From Armillaria gallica (lineage: Eukaryota; Basidiomycota; Agaricomycetes; Agaricales; Physalacriaceae): a DNA stretch of 64,000 nt. How positions within the stretch are numbered: the first letter of the stretch is position 1; each line of letters starts with the position of its first letter. The notes beneath the pieces were generated by a model. The model searched no databases, was not told the DNA's origin, and was given only the letters and a program-made list of their open reading frames with translations. The translations under genes and the position numbers were made by a program. The stretch covers positions 2,604,001-2,668,000 of the forward strand of contig JBANDB010000013.1 in NCBI GenBank assembly GCA_037576215.1. Reading direction: 5' to 3'. Below are positions 1 through 11,975 of this stretch, in pieces.

Positions 1-1300
1 AGTCGGCAGGACGACTCCTGTTGATTTTTGCACAATAACACAGTCATGCCACTATCTAACTATGGCACTGCCAGATCGGTCCGCATGTTCCACATAATTT
101 TGGACCTCGTGACAGCGTGAGGGTACCCTACTGCACAATTTCCATAACGTCCTGAAGGCACAATACTCGTGGACTTGGACAGCAACAAAGAACAATTTGG
201 AATGACATCCACATGCTCACCAGTACACAAGCATAGATCTCAATGTGATTGCAGGGTGCATCCAGGTTTCATATGATTAACAACAACAGGCCTGATTGCT
301 TCTGGCGTACTAGCCATCTTTCGCTGACATGGATTGCTACAGGACCCTATTCCATTCATCTGCATCAATCTTAGAAGAGTTGCTGCATGTGTCTGGTTTG
401 CAGCTTCAGGTTCTGCAAACCAGATGCGTTGACAAAGCCTCTTCTTAATTTTCTATGCAGGACTTCAGTAAATAGTGAGAAAAGATGAGTTAGAATGCAC
501 TGGCACTTGCTTCCAAGTTGTTCCTTGAGAACGGTGCGCAATCTAGATCATCCTTCTCCTCTTCCATGTCCCGAACAGCGTCGTCTTGCACACTGGGAAG
601 ACTTCGATGGGTCGTACTTTATTCTATATGGCCCCAAGTTCCACGCCTTTGACATACTGCTTTGTCGGCTGAGACCCCTCAAAGCTAACTGATACAATAC
701 TCGACTTGAAGGCATATTTCGCATCGCCAGCAAAGAGAAAAGATATTATTATAGATATTTTCCTCAGAATACACATATCGAGACGATGGAGGAGCTCAAG
801 TAGTGCCGGTCGGAATTGCAGCTGTTACATTAAATGTCAACTCATCAAGCAGTACTTGCATCAAACTGGGTAAGACAGTTAAACTGCCCATGAAGACCAC
901 GAAAGCCTGGCGAGGCAGGAGTCGGTGGCAAACATCAAAGGAAATCCGAGTGCAAACAGTGGTAGCATGCCGGGATATTCTGTGTTACAGACACCCTGGG
1001 CTTCTGAAGACTGGGAGCAAGACAGAGCTCATGGTTAAAGGTGGCGGTGGGACCACGGTAGTCATGGAGGGAAACCTGGGAAATTGTGGCATGATTGTCA
1101 TCATTGTCCAAAAAATCCCAAAATCAACCGGAGTCCGACTCAGTCGTCCTGCCGACGGTAGATATATCACATGACTACCTCTGTGCTAATTTCGCTTGGG
1201 ATTTTTGGTTCAACAGTCGAAGAAAGCTTGAACATAACATTCAAGGAGGAATACACCAACATGCAAAGCTTCTATTCAGCCCTTTTGCATGCCGTGTAAG
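1..1300. other. No recognisable gene
   Basis: Both strands carry only short open frames without motifs I know. A plus-strand frame at 803-1174 (123 codons) is overlapped by a minus-strand frame of similar quality at 985-1170, so neither is convincing. The stretch lies on the 3' side of the membrane-protein gene at 2209-3716 and could include earlier exons of the decayed gene at 1320-1850, but I cannot splice it into a continuous protein. Confidence 0.4.
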
Positions 1301-1319
1301 TGTGGCCACTGCCCCCTCA

Positions 1320-1850
1320 TCAGACTGTCACATTTTTTCGAAACGTGACTAGTATATGTATGGCCATCCGCTGAGCAAGGTGAGTTGCTTGTTAAAATAA
1401 TCTTGATTCATTATCTGCTCATTTATCAGTATGGACACAACTCGATATTTTCAAAAATGACACTGCATTCAATCACATGCTCAGTAGCTGTTCTGAAAGT
1501 CCTGTTTTTTCTACCCATGAAGACCGAAGGATATACTCAGAAGGTTGAACCGTGCACAAGGACCATCATGCATGCGGTATAGGGCACTCTTTGTGTAGTA
1601 TATACATGCAGTTCGTTCCGCTGACTTTTCATCTGTTCCAGATTCGACAATGATCTTGTCATTTCCGACACTGAAACCCTGCGAAGCCAGGATCATGATC
1701 AATGCAGCGGGTAGGAAAGAATCTAGGTTCTTTTTCCCATCATCTAACTCCCATTTTCGTAGGTTTGGAGTGCACAAAGCACGAAAACTCCGAGATTCAT
1801 CTACGAAGAAGTCGGCTAGTATTTTTCTGTATGTTGAACTTCGCTTTATA
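1320..1850 (+). pseudogene. Decayed convergent gene, copy 1
   Basis: I do not recognise the product. The evidence for a gene is an intron-like segment at about 1380-1429 (GTGAGT donor, CAG acceptor) matched by a similar intron-like segment at about 9626-9679, and by the reverse complement of about 49190-49250. Further similarity runs through 1600-1700 against 9880-9960. In all three places the segment sits just beyond the 3' end of one of the three membrane-protein paralogs and points towards it. Reading frames are short and interrupted in each copy, so this is most likely the relic of a neighbour gene that was duplicated together with the membrane-protein gene. Position and direction are better supported than any coding content. 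Confidence 0.35.
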
Positions 1851-2208
1851 TGACTATGTTCTCATAATGCTCTGACCGAGTACAATGTTTAGATTTATCC
1901 CTCGACGGTAAACCCGCACAAGAGGAAGAAACCGGCCCATAATAATGGACAAGGCAATGTGGGATCTGTATGTGTGATTCTCATTGAGGTTTATGTATCT
2001 CTGACGAAAGGAACTGCTTTCTAGACCCTTGCCAATAGTGAGGTCGCCATATTGATCCTGCCAATACAATGACTTTCAATAATGATGGACCTTACAGTAA
2101 AGGGCGGTAATCGTTTTAAATCTAACTTGGTTATAAAGAACGCAGCTTTCTTCATGAAACAAAGCAAGTCCTTGGATAAAACTGATGCTACAGAGTCAAA
2201 AATGTTCT

Positions 2209-3716
2209 TTACACATATGCTGGTGGTGGGTCTAACGGACTACCTTGAACCCCCTCTGCATCCCGTTCAATGATCTGCTGAACATGGTTCCTCAACCTCA
2301 AAACCTCAACCACTATGTCCAACGCAGCCTGTTGTGGCACACTTTGGGACTCAAAAGTATCAGGCACGCCAATGCTATTTCTCCTTTCTCTCTCAACTTC
2401 AGTCAAATTTCCCTCTTGACTATGTTCGACTGTCTCCCAGCTTCTGTCCCCCAAGTTTACTGTTATATCACCCTCCCGCCTGGGAGAGATGGTTTCACGA
2501 TTTTTATTTCCAACTGGCGGAGAATGCAAATTGGGCTCAGGTATTATCTTAGGGTTAGGCGATAGACGATGCTTCAAGTTCCATTTCTCATATCTCCGCT
2601 TCCATATGATGAAGAATGTACCGCCTCCGAAAATGATCAGTAGGAACACCAGGGATCCTGTTACTGCACCAATTACGATGGGTGTTTTATGATTTTGATG
2701 GATCAAATTTGAACTCCTACAATCATAATCAGACCAGATACTGCATTAATGGATGACGCACGGTGATGCAGGTGCGGTGCTTTGTGCTGATTTCGTGGAG
2801 GCGCTGTTGAAATAGGGATGTTGAGCGACATCACCGAGTCCTATGACGGGTGAATACGGACGATGAATTCACAGACCCTGAGGGTATAGATCTATCCCAC
2901 ATCAAGAGAGTGTAAGCATCCGGTATGACAATGTACGAATTTGATGTTACATACAGTGACGACAGAGGCCCCGTACTATCGGAGCCATGGATCGAAATTG
3001 AACTCCTACGATAATAATCAGACTGGATCGACTGCATTAAGGGATGACGCACGGTGATACAGGTGCGGTACTTTGTGCTGATATCATGGAGTCGCTGTTG
3101 AAATAGGGATGCTGAGCAACATCTCCGAGTTTTATGATGGGCGAATACGGACCTGGGTGGCTGTCTGGTCTCTGTCACGGAAGAGGTCGATGAAATCACA
3201 GATTCCATGGGTATAGGTCTATCCCATACAAAGAGAGTGTAAGAATCTGGTATGATAATGTATGAGTATGATGTTACATACAGTGAGACATCGGGTGCAA
3301 CATTAAATGTCTGTGTGGTAGCAATGATGTGGGCGTATATGTCGAGTGCTGCAACGACAAATGATCTACGATTGAAAAATTTGAGTGAGTAGTGCTTGTT
3401 GGAAGATACTATGGACGCACCCCGTTATAGGAAAAGTCACATTGACCATCCCGTTAGGTTGAGTGGTGTCAGTCGATTTGGGAAAGGGCCTGACCAAACC
3501 CAGTATTATGTAGTTATGCACGAATCTTGTATCGTACACATCGCGATGCCAGGATATCGTTATAGGTATCCCGACAGTTGCAGTCCCCGAAATTTTGTCA
3601 AAGTGAAAGCCTTGCGAAATGGAAAACTGGAGGCAAGATCTACAGACATAAACTTTTAGCATCTGCATAGTAACATAGTGAGAATTGACTGACATAACAA
3701 TAAGGAGTAGTAGCAT
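2209..3716 (-). CDS. Single-pass membrane protein, paralog 1 (Kre9/Knh1-like ectodomain, PPxY tail)
   Basis: Exon 1 (3716-3694) starts MLLLLIV; a ~54-nt intron with a GTCAGT donor ends at TAG (3640). Exon 2 (3639 to about 3398) completes a signal peptide and encodes GIPITISWHRD, a TVTW-type motif seen in fungal Kre9/Knh1-like cell-surface domains. The last exon (about 2716-2209) has a ~20-residue hydrophobic helix (IGAVTGSLVFLLIIFGGG), a basic stop-transfer patch, a charged cytoplasmic tail of about 130 residues, and ends DPPPAYV, a PPxY-type WW-domain ligand. Middle exons are uncertain: an exon-intron-exon block is tandemly duplicated (2708-3300), and the donor after exon 2 reads CAACAAGC where paralog 3 has GCAGTAAGT, so splicing may be lost. 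Paralogs are at 10219-11481 and 47394-48593. The function is unknown; a surface receptor or a ubiquitin-ligase adaptor are both possible. It may be a recent pseudogene. Confidence 0.55.
2708..3300 (-). repeat. Tandem duplication of an exon block inside paralog 1
   Basis: Sequence from 2708 to about 2997 reappears from 2998 to about 3300 in the same orientation, beginning TTGAACTCCTAC in both units. The distal unit lacks about 36 bp present in the proximal one (around 3145-3185). The repeated block holds the intron with a GTATGT-type donor and GATAG acceptor plus the following exon. In the proximal unit the start of the transmembrane exon is fused directly to the end of the upstream exon, which marks the duplication junction near 2998. 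Paralogs 2 and 3 have a single copy. Confidence 0.8.
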
Positions 3717-4000
3717 CTTCGAAAATCACCCCACCTGGAAATCACTATCGAAGAGCAGTAATCGAGGAGCAGTAATCTCAGAAGTGCAAGGCCCGTAGCG
3801 GTGGGAGGGTCGCAGTGTCCAGCTTAAGGGGAAATATCTGATCCATCAGTGGTCTAGGAGATGGATGAATCAATAGAGAAAACTCCGTGATGAGATGAGG
3901 CCCAGAATTCAAATATCAGGATTCAGAACAGGTGGAAAAGATGCCGTTCGTTGGGATACAGCGAACGCAGAAAAGTGATGGGCGGATTAGACTTCAACTT
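3717..4000 (-). promoter_or_regulatory. Conserved upstream block of membrane-protein paralog 1
   Basis: Read on the minus strand, these ~280 bases align closely with 47115-47393, the sequence just upstream of paralog 3. Shared parts include a run over the inverse of 3960-4000 against 47095-47150 and the ~60 bases before each start codon. Similarity with paralog 2 (11482-11720) is present but weaker. Promoters usually diverge faster than exons, so retention here supports duplication of the whole transcription unit. I see no clear TATA box. Confidence 0.45.
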
Positions 4001-4059
4001 GAGTTTTATGACATTTCTATGGCTAAAGTACACCTAGACATGTAAAGCCGTAGCATATC

Positions 4060-5980
4060 AATACAGACCAGAAGAATAGGATATCGAGAATCGACTCCTG
4101 TATTGAAGTCTAAGGTCTGTGACACGTTTCGTGGCAGCACAGAACCCCGGTGTTCCTGATTGGGAGCGCATACCTGTTGTCTAAACTCTAAACTCTAAGA
4201 ATAGCGTTCTAAGTCAACTCACGTAGGCATCAGATCACAGACACCAGAACCATTCACCGTTTTGATCATTTTCCCTGCGTGAATATACCATGATGTGTAC
4301 TGCGACCGCTTCTCGACCGAATTCGGCACGCAAGTGGTAGCTCTCTAGCTGCTCGCCCTTGCAAACAGGTGGGGGTTCTTCGTCGCTCGTCCACGTATTT
4401 ATCTCCATACTGTGGACACGAATAGACGCAGTGTGAAGCAGCCAATACGCTACTTATAGCAGATACCCGCCGATCATCAGCTCTCCATACCGATCCATTC
4501 AATGACGGAAGGTACACTACGATAATACATTCCACGACAAACTGGGACCGAGACCTGACGCCACTGTCATCGTCCGTAAAGAACCGTCATCTGTAAAGAG
4601 CCAGTCCGGAGACATATGTTCTCTTCGATGCTTATATACTGCCAATCTTTCAAACTTTCGCCTGTGAGACATGAGGATCCTGTAATGCGTCTCGGCCACG
4701 GATCCAATAATGGTGTGGCGTGGTTCGGGGCAAGAGCTTGAAAGATGTTATTTATAAAGGGCCCCCCTAGTCTGGAATGATGATAACAGCCAGAGTCAGA
4801 TGTCGCACGACTCCGGTTGCACTCGCGTACCGGTGCAGCGGCTACCAATGGACAACCGAGTAAATTGTATTTATTCTCGTCGATGCAGATCGGATTAATC
4901 AGGGACAGACTGGGGAACCTGTAGTCACGAAGACAGAAGAGATGCAAACTGTCGGGAGATATCTTACTCAGTCATTTGCAGAGCAATGAAAAGTACCGAC
5001 CTCTGAGATCATAACTTGAAAAAGCGTGACAACGCCACCATCACGAACCAGGGATACCATTGTGCGAACAGAGATCATACGAAACTTACCGGAATTGCTT
5101 CAGATGAGCATCTTTTGCATTGTGCTACTCACCCATCAGGGCGCCCGACCTTACCTCTACCGAGTACTCTTGCTAATCTGCCATTCATGTCTCCCCACAG
5201 TGTCAGAAACTGAGTGATGCAACAACGCAGAGATACCCTTGGCTGCACAACGGAGAAGCGAGACTTACAGCGAGTCGGAATGTCAGAGACTTGAGAGGTA
5301 GGAATACGTGTGGATGTTACGAGATCATGACGGGCGCTTGGGGTGAGACGGATTCCTCGACGATCGAAAGAGTGAGATTAAGGAAAGATAGGTACTGCAA
5401 TAGATATAAAGCGCGGCAGGTACGCGATAGTTGTGACCCTTCAAGCGATGCAAGGTGTACTGACTGACACTACAGCCTTCAGCAATATGAGCAATACACA
5501 AAATTCAAGACTATAAATGGTGCTTACGCTGTTTGATTTATCCGCCAGCAGGAGCGGCCCGATCTTCTCCATAGCCCAACATAATGTTTTTTACAAAAGG
5601 ATTATACATGTTCTGCAAGGATCAGGGCAGCATTGAGGAAGAAAATGGCGTCTGGGGAAAATAAACGTTGCGTATTCCTATTTTTCCATCGAGAGTGTGT
5701 GGTGGACGGCGTCAGTGTACGAAGTAAGAGGCACGGCGAGATGACGACGATGGAGGTCAAGAGTTTTAAGCGGCCTGGTGCGACACGGCACGGAATCAGA
5801 GTGAACGAGGCAATTAACAGTTTAGATCCGTGGTGACGGGGACGGGTATAATGAGGTTAAGAAAGAAGGCATTCGACGGTCGCGTATTGATTGAAGGTGT
5901 CGAAGCTGCTAACGATTATCTCCGGCACTCGGACCGATTTCCTGATGTATCATCGCGTGACTGATCTGGTGCACTAATTT
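4060..5980. other. No recognisable gene
   Basis: Only overlapping short frames occur on both strands (for example 4567-4947 minus and 5633-5836 plus), without motifs, consistent splice sites or a match to other parts of the window. Similarity to the locus at 11.5-11.9 kb fades out near 4060, which probably marks the edge of the duplicated block on this side. Confidence 0.4.
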
Positions 5981-8900
5981 CCAATTCCAGATAGTTCCCT
6001 ATTGTGCTTCCGTTTGGCGCTGTGCTGCATTCTGTCAGCCAACTAGTGTGCTTCCTATCGTCGTTGTGGCGTGGAATATTGTAATGGTCTGCGGTCGCAG
6101 GTGCCGATGCTGTGCCGCTGCTCTTCGACTTGGCTGCCGAATGTCGCCGTAAAACATCGCCTTGGCGTTATTCTTATGGCGACGCTGTTGTGGGTTTGCT
6201 GTTTTAGTGAACGAGCGATATAGTTATTCCATCGTGCTGCAATGGCCGGCTTCTTGTCGTTCACGCTCCCGATGGGGGATTGACCGAGTTATGTGTCAGT
6301 ACCGGCTTCTTCGTCCATCCGTGTACGCTGGAATTGGAGGTGAGGATCCCCCTACCGATGTTGTTCTAGGTTTCGGTTGGTTTCAGTTGTTTGCTGAACA
6401 CGTGTCTGGACATCAGTGTGAGTCCGTGTAAGAACCTTTAGGCTGGTACTTATCTCCTTCTAGATGCGATACAAACTCGGACACAGATGCGACGATTGTT
6501 AGACATGTATGATGGTGTGTGTCGACCAACCTCTCCCTGAAAATCGAAATACACGTCAATGTAGACTTGTTTTCCCATCGGTGTACTTTAGAACTCGCAG
6601 TAAAGGAGTAACTGCATGCATACATTGTTTTCCTGGTTCCAGTCGTTTGCTGAACATGCCTGTAAGTACTTATACAGGTTTAGTTATCCATGACTTACTA
6701 TCATCTAGATACTTCCCCAAGCCTACTTATTTTGCCATGTACACTGTAACAAGCAGCGTCCAACGTCAACACTGACACGGCTTGCAACCACCCTCCACTG
6801 GTGCCATCAATGTCTCTGGTTACCCATCTATTGATGCAGCGCGATATTGGGTCGTCGCCATGTGTAGCTTCGAGTATGGGGCGCCTGTGCCTGCATTCTG
6901 AGCTATGTAAGTCCCTATCGTGCTGTTCCGTCGTATCTGACTATATGAAACATGACGGCCTCTAAAACTCTGGTCGCGTGCGCTCGGTTGGATCACTGGA
7001 CAACCCCCAGATGATCACTGTGAGGGTGGGGGAGGTACACCTGGACTGGACGTCACTGTATGTCCATTTCCTGTGGAGCTGGGTATTTGTTTCGGTCATT
7101 TGTATTGCTATATGATATCAAAGTAACAGGATACAATATCACATCGCCGGACATTCTTGTATTTGGTATGCATAGGACTTCCGTGATGTTCGGTGAGTTA
7201 ATGTTTCGTTGATCGATTGCACGTAGACATCTGACGCCCTTTCAGACACGATTTCCTCATTGTTTGAGTATCCGATTTCTCGAGGCCGACACTTCGTGGC
7301 GAACGGAATCTCCGGGGCCGCGTATTCTCCAATGATGGCTTCAACAATGTCCCTGTTACTTTACCCTCTAGTGCGTATTCATTATATATCTCTGGATATT
7401 TTACTGTCAGCTTCTCTAGCAAGACATGAAGAGCTCGAATGTGTATTTTGAATCCTTGGAATTGCGACGTGACGACGTATCATCGTCTTGCGATCAAAGT
7501 TAAGGAATCTTCATGAGGTAGACGTCTATTATTCGCTGCCAAGCTCGTACATGATATCTATTCCTTATATCTTCAGGAATGTTTGTACTGACTATTGGGT
7601 GTTAGTGAAGACATATACCACAAGTGTTGTTACAAATATCTCCTCACCCCGCTGCTCGCTCAGAATTACGCCAAGACAACAGATCACCGTCCGACCAATG
7701 AGGGTAAGTCTTTCTTGGGTTCTTCGGCTCATACCTGCACCTGACAGCCTCCAGTTTTGCTCCGAGACGATAGATTTTTGACCACCGAGCAAGGTTTTGA
7801 AAAGGTGTTCCCTTCTTGATTTAATTATTCTCACCTCTCCTGTCATAGATCGCCACCGTATCAGGAACTTGTGCCCAGCTTTGACCGTGTGGATTGGCAT
7901 CCGACGAGCAAGAGTAAGTCTAGCTCGAGTCTATCACTTCGTTTTGATTACAGACTGTAGGTTTGTCTCGAGATAATAGGTTTTCCTCTGCTAAGCGGCA
8001 GCTTGAAACGTAGTTTATCCTATTCTCTGTTGAAATTTGCTCACTTCGCTTTCATCTTAGACACTGCCCAACTTCATGATTGCCATGGCAACGGGATAGC
8101 ATTGGCTATATGGGTATTCTTTCGAAGAGCAAGGTTAGCAGTACTTTAGCATGGCTGGCTCAATTTTTTACTGAGTATTTTCTCCCAGATTAAGCTCGAA
8201 AAACTTGAGATTCAAACTCTATGGAGATGTACCCGTGAAGGTTCTAAGCCATACTCTATTTCTTTGGTTTTTCTCCTGGTCTCGATTGAACCGGACGTCC
8301 CAAATGGTCGAGAACGACAGTATGCAGAACCAGTGATAGGCCATGATGGTAAGGTCTCGATCTCGTTCAAAAGAAAGCCTGTAACTTATGGCGGTTTCCC
8401 GTAACTCTAGAAGTGATGGAGTCGTTTTTTGGAACTTGAGTCTCGCGGGGGCATGATCACGGTAAGTAGTCGATATTTCACCAATCTGTTCCTGGCTGTT
8501 TCAAATTTGAATAGTTTCTTGCTGTTTCTCTTGCTGTCCCTGCTATTCCCGAAGGTCTTCGCATTGTAACCATGACCACTTTGGCGCTCGGTGTTCAGTG
8601 GATAGCACATTGAAAGGCCATTGTCAAGGAACTCCGTTCTGTCAAAGCCCTGGGGTCAGCGGTCAGTGTCGGTTATATGTCACGACAAGACAGTTACTTT
8701 GACGATGAACGAACAAACGGTCGTCGAGGCGTGCTGCATCGATGATGTTAACGGTGGGTCCCTTTGTTCAGGAATACGACTGCTTTTTTCATCGCACGCC
8801 CCCAAGTTGGGACAGGTGTGCAGGGACTATGCTTATCTGCGCAAACGGGAAAAGGAACCACTTGCGCGAGCGAATACACCTTCAAAGCAGCAGGGCTACT

Positions 8901-9580
8901 GGTTAAGTCCCATGCTGACCTTTAGGACTTTTTGCATTTGGCGTTTATTGGTCGGTCATCTCGGGAGATCAGGTTTCCCTTTTTTGCTCTATTGCACTGT
9001 TCCTTGTCTCTGCTGCCTCGGACGCTGCTCTGTTTCCTGTAGAAGTTTGCGGTGGTCAGAGCGATATCACCCATTCATTCCTTGCACTTGGCATTGTGCT
9101 AGCTGTGGAGCTCCTATGAACCCCATGCTTTTGTAGGTTTAGCTATAGGTTACTACTCGAGGAATGGGCGCGAGGGAAAATGTGAGCTGGCGGCGGCGCA
9201 GCTGCCGCCGAGCGAACTTTTTCCTCGCGGTGACCAGCCACAGTTGAATATGCATTGCATACGTCAAGTGGTTCCCTGTTTGTATCGTTTCAGTCGGAAA
9301 ATCCCGCGTGAATCCCCTGTGTGAAGTCAAGGTAGCCGGCCTTACTTATTTATTCTAGTTGTTTCCGCCTTGTTTGCGATTTGCAAACGATTTCCTCCCA
9401 TTTTTTGCTTCAAGTAAGGGCAGACAGTGACATATTCAACGTCGAACAACGGTACGCCTAACCTGCAAATTTCTTATACCGATCCTTTTACAGGCCCTGT
9501 CAGTCTGACTTCCAGTGTTTCTTCCTATTTGTGCAATACCACTGCTTCTCGTGCCGAGCGTTGCTGATGCGCTCTCGGCA
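5980..9580 (+). other. Possible decayed spliced gene(s), unidentified
   Basis: Several plausible plus-strand splice sites occur (donors GTAAGT near 6662, GTAAGTC near 7696 and 7914), and short stretches look coding, for instance a frame around 8625-8745 that precedes the long frame 8621-9136. Local duplication is visible: about 6290-6480 resembles 6550-6720. I could not join the pieces into a protein and recognise no domain. The best guess is one or two degenerate genes, but this may be non-coding. Confidence 0.25.
9169..9229. repeat. Imperfect 61-nt palindrome (cruciform candidate)
   Basis: Outer arms CGCGAGG (9169-9175) and CCTCGCG (9223-9229) pair perfectly; A/T runs just inside also pair (AAAA with TTTT). 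A GC-rich inner stem of GGCGGC with GCCGCC closes on a CAGCTG-containing loop near 9198-9204. The middle part of the arms is mismatched. The transcript could form a strong hairpin on either strand. No coding or mobile-element context is evident. Confidence 0.6.
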
Positions 9581-9588
9581 GCTTCGTT

Positions 9589-9960
9589 ATGATTCGATTA
9601 TGGATATGGCCTTACGAAGAGTGGGGTGAGCTGCTTGCTAACATAATTCTGGTTCAATCTCTACTCATTTCTCAATCAGAAACACCCAGTGATGCAACAG
9701 CGATGTCTTTCCAAACCGAACTTTGTCGAGCCAATCCCATGATCGGTACTAAGTGCTTTATGAGTCAGATCTTCCTTCTCCCTCATGCGGATTGACGAAT
9801 ATACTCGCCGCTCGGGAGGTTGAAACCCTGACCAGTAAACATCACCCACGCGGTATGAAGATCTGTCATTAAGTAGCTTATACTTGTGGTTCATTCCGCT
9901 GACATTCCATCCATTCTAGCCTCGCAAGTGATCCTGATAATTCACGCTGAAACAACGAAG
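9589..9960 (+). pseudogene. Decayed convergent gene, copy 2
   Basis: This is the counterpart of 1320-1850. A GTGAGC donor near 9626 and CAG acceptor near 9679 bound an intron-like segment like that of copy 1, and the following 250 bases keep patchy similarity. It points towards the 3' end of membrane-protein paralog 2 (10219-11481, minus), the same arrangement as in copy 1. The reading frame is broken and I recognise no product. Confidence 0.35.
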
Positions 9961-10218
9961 TTAAGGTTTTAGCAGGGAGGTAGGAGACACTTTGGATTTT
10001 TATGAAGGTCCTGACCGAGTACGGTCTCATTGTTATGAGTGTGGCTTGATCTATACCGCAGCTCACGAAGTTCTTCATTAAGCGAGGTCAGTGCTCGGTT
10101 TTCATGGAGTATTAAACGAATGTCCAACTACGATCTGAACATGAACCCTACGTTGTCACTGTGTCTCCTCGAAAAAGTTGCTTCAGCTTCTATAGGCATA
10201 TTATCCTAGGAACGATCT

Positions 10219-11481
10219 TTATACATACTCTGGTGGTGGATCAAGTGCATTGCTTTGAACCCTCCCTGCTTCCCGTTCCACGAGGATTTGCTGAACCTGA
10301 GTCCTCAGCCTCAAAACCTCTGCTACTATATCACCCAAGGCAGCCTGCGGAGCTTCCCGTTGCTGCGGACTCTGGGACTCTGAAGTATCGATATGCAAAG
10401 GCGCGCCAGTACTATCTGTCCTTTCTCTCTTGTCTTCAGTCGGAGTTCCTGTTCCACTGCCCTCGACTGTGTCCTGGCTCCCGCCCTCTCCATGTAGTGT
10501 CATCTCGCGGATTTCCTTTTGAACTGAGCCAACTGGCGAAGACTGCGAACTGAGCTCAGGTATCATCTTCAGGTTCGGTGAGAGATGGTGCTCCAAGCTC
10601 CTGCGCCTCTGCCGATGTATGAAGAAAAATACCTCGCCCCCTAATATAAGCAGCAGGAAAGCCAGAGAGCCTATTACTGCGCCAATTATGATAGATATTC
10701 TACTATTTCTTGGGGTCGAATGTGAAGTCATGCGCTAATAATTAGACTGGATCGACTATGTTCATGGATGACTCACGGTAGACTATTTGCTGTGCTCTGT
10801 GGTGATTCCGTGGTGGAACTGTAGAAACAGGGATATTGAGCGACATCCCCGAGTGCTATGCTCGGCGGATACGGACCTAAGCGGCTGTCCGGGAGTTTCT
10901 ATCACGGAAAAGGCTGATGGATTCACGGATCCTGATGGTAGAGGTCTATCTCTCACCAAAACAGTATACACATCCAGCATGGTCAGTGCATGACTATGTT
11001 GCTACATACCGTGACGACGGCACCATATTACTTCCGCTCCCACTTGCTGCAACGTTGAATGTCGGGCTGGTAGCAACTCTGAATTCATCGGTTTTTGCTT
11101 CAATCTGGTACTCTCTACGGTCGAAAAGAGATGAGTGAATAGTACTTATTGGAAGATATTTGGGACGCACCCCGATTCAGGAAAAGACACATTGACCGTC
11201 CCGTCAAATTGAGTGAGGTCGGTTGCCGAGAAGGAGGGCTCTTGAAAACTACCCTGTGACTGTATGATTCTTAGCGCGAAATATATGTCGTCCGCATCTG
11301 CCACTTCGCGATGCCAGGACAGCGTTATAGGTATGGCGGCAGTTATGGTCCCTGTGAAGTTGTCAAATCGAAATCCGTGAGAAATGGTAATATTGAGGCA
11401 AAATCTATAGTTCTAGACTTTTAGCGTTGACTTCGTAGTAACATAGTGTGAATTGACTCACGAAACGATAAGGAGTGGCAT
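10219..11481 (-). CDS. Single-pass membrane protein, paralog 2
   Basis: Exon 1 (11481-11462) encodes MPLLIV; the intron has a consensus GTGAGT donor and ends TATAG at 11405. Exon 2 (11404 to about 11150) gives the rest of the signal peptide and AIPITLSWHRE, equivalent to the SWHRD motif of the other paralogs. A second intron carries a GTATGT donor and GATAG acceptor near 11017-10953. The final exon encodes a strong transmembrane helix (IIIGAVIGSLAFLLLILGGE), a basic anchor, a tail of about 130 residues and the C-terminus DPPPEYV, again PPxY. Two doubts remain: the site equivalent to the donor after exon 2 reads CAATAAGT, giving TAA if unspliced, and a TAG follows the middle exon near 10783. 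It may therefore be non-functional. Its promoter side faces the ABC transporter 3' end only 0.5 kb away, in the same orientation. Confidence 0.5.
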
Positions 11482-11975
11482 CTTTGAGAATCACCCCACC
11501 TGGAGGCTGCTATCGAGGAGTAGTAATCTAAGAAGCGCAGGGCCCGTCTCCGTGGAGAGACTGGCCAATGTTTGCGGTGCACGACATCTATACCTTACTC
11601 GAGAGGAAACATCGAATCTATCAATAGTCTAGGAGATGGAAGAGTCAATGCACTGAAATTGGGATCAAATTCGTGATGTGATGAAGCCCAGCTGTGTGCA
11701 TTTATATATCAGGATTCAGAACAGGTAACAAGGAAGCCGCTGTTTGTTGGTGGGAATCATTTGATACAGTAAGCACTGAAGACTATCCGGTAAATCCACT
11801 AAAATCGAGCGTTAAGGGCGATACACAAATTTCTTTGTTCCAAGTTTGACTAGACATGTAGCATATGGTTATAGTCCCGAATACGCATAATATTCGACTA
11901 ATAAGAGGAGGTTACTATACATAGACATTATTTAAGTATACAAAGGTATATCAAATGATTACAACTCCATCAAAG

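Noticed and set aside
8621..9136. Open frame of 171 codons
   Set aside because: Cys/Arg/Ser-rich composition without a domain and with no matching frame in the related locus; the first ~40 codons in another frame look more coding.
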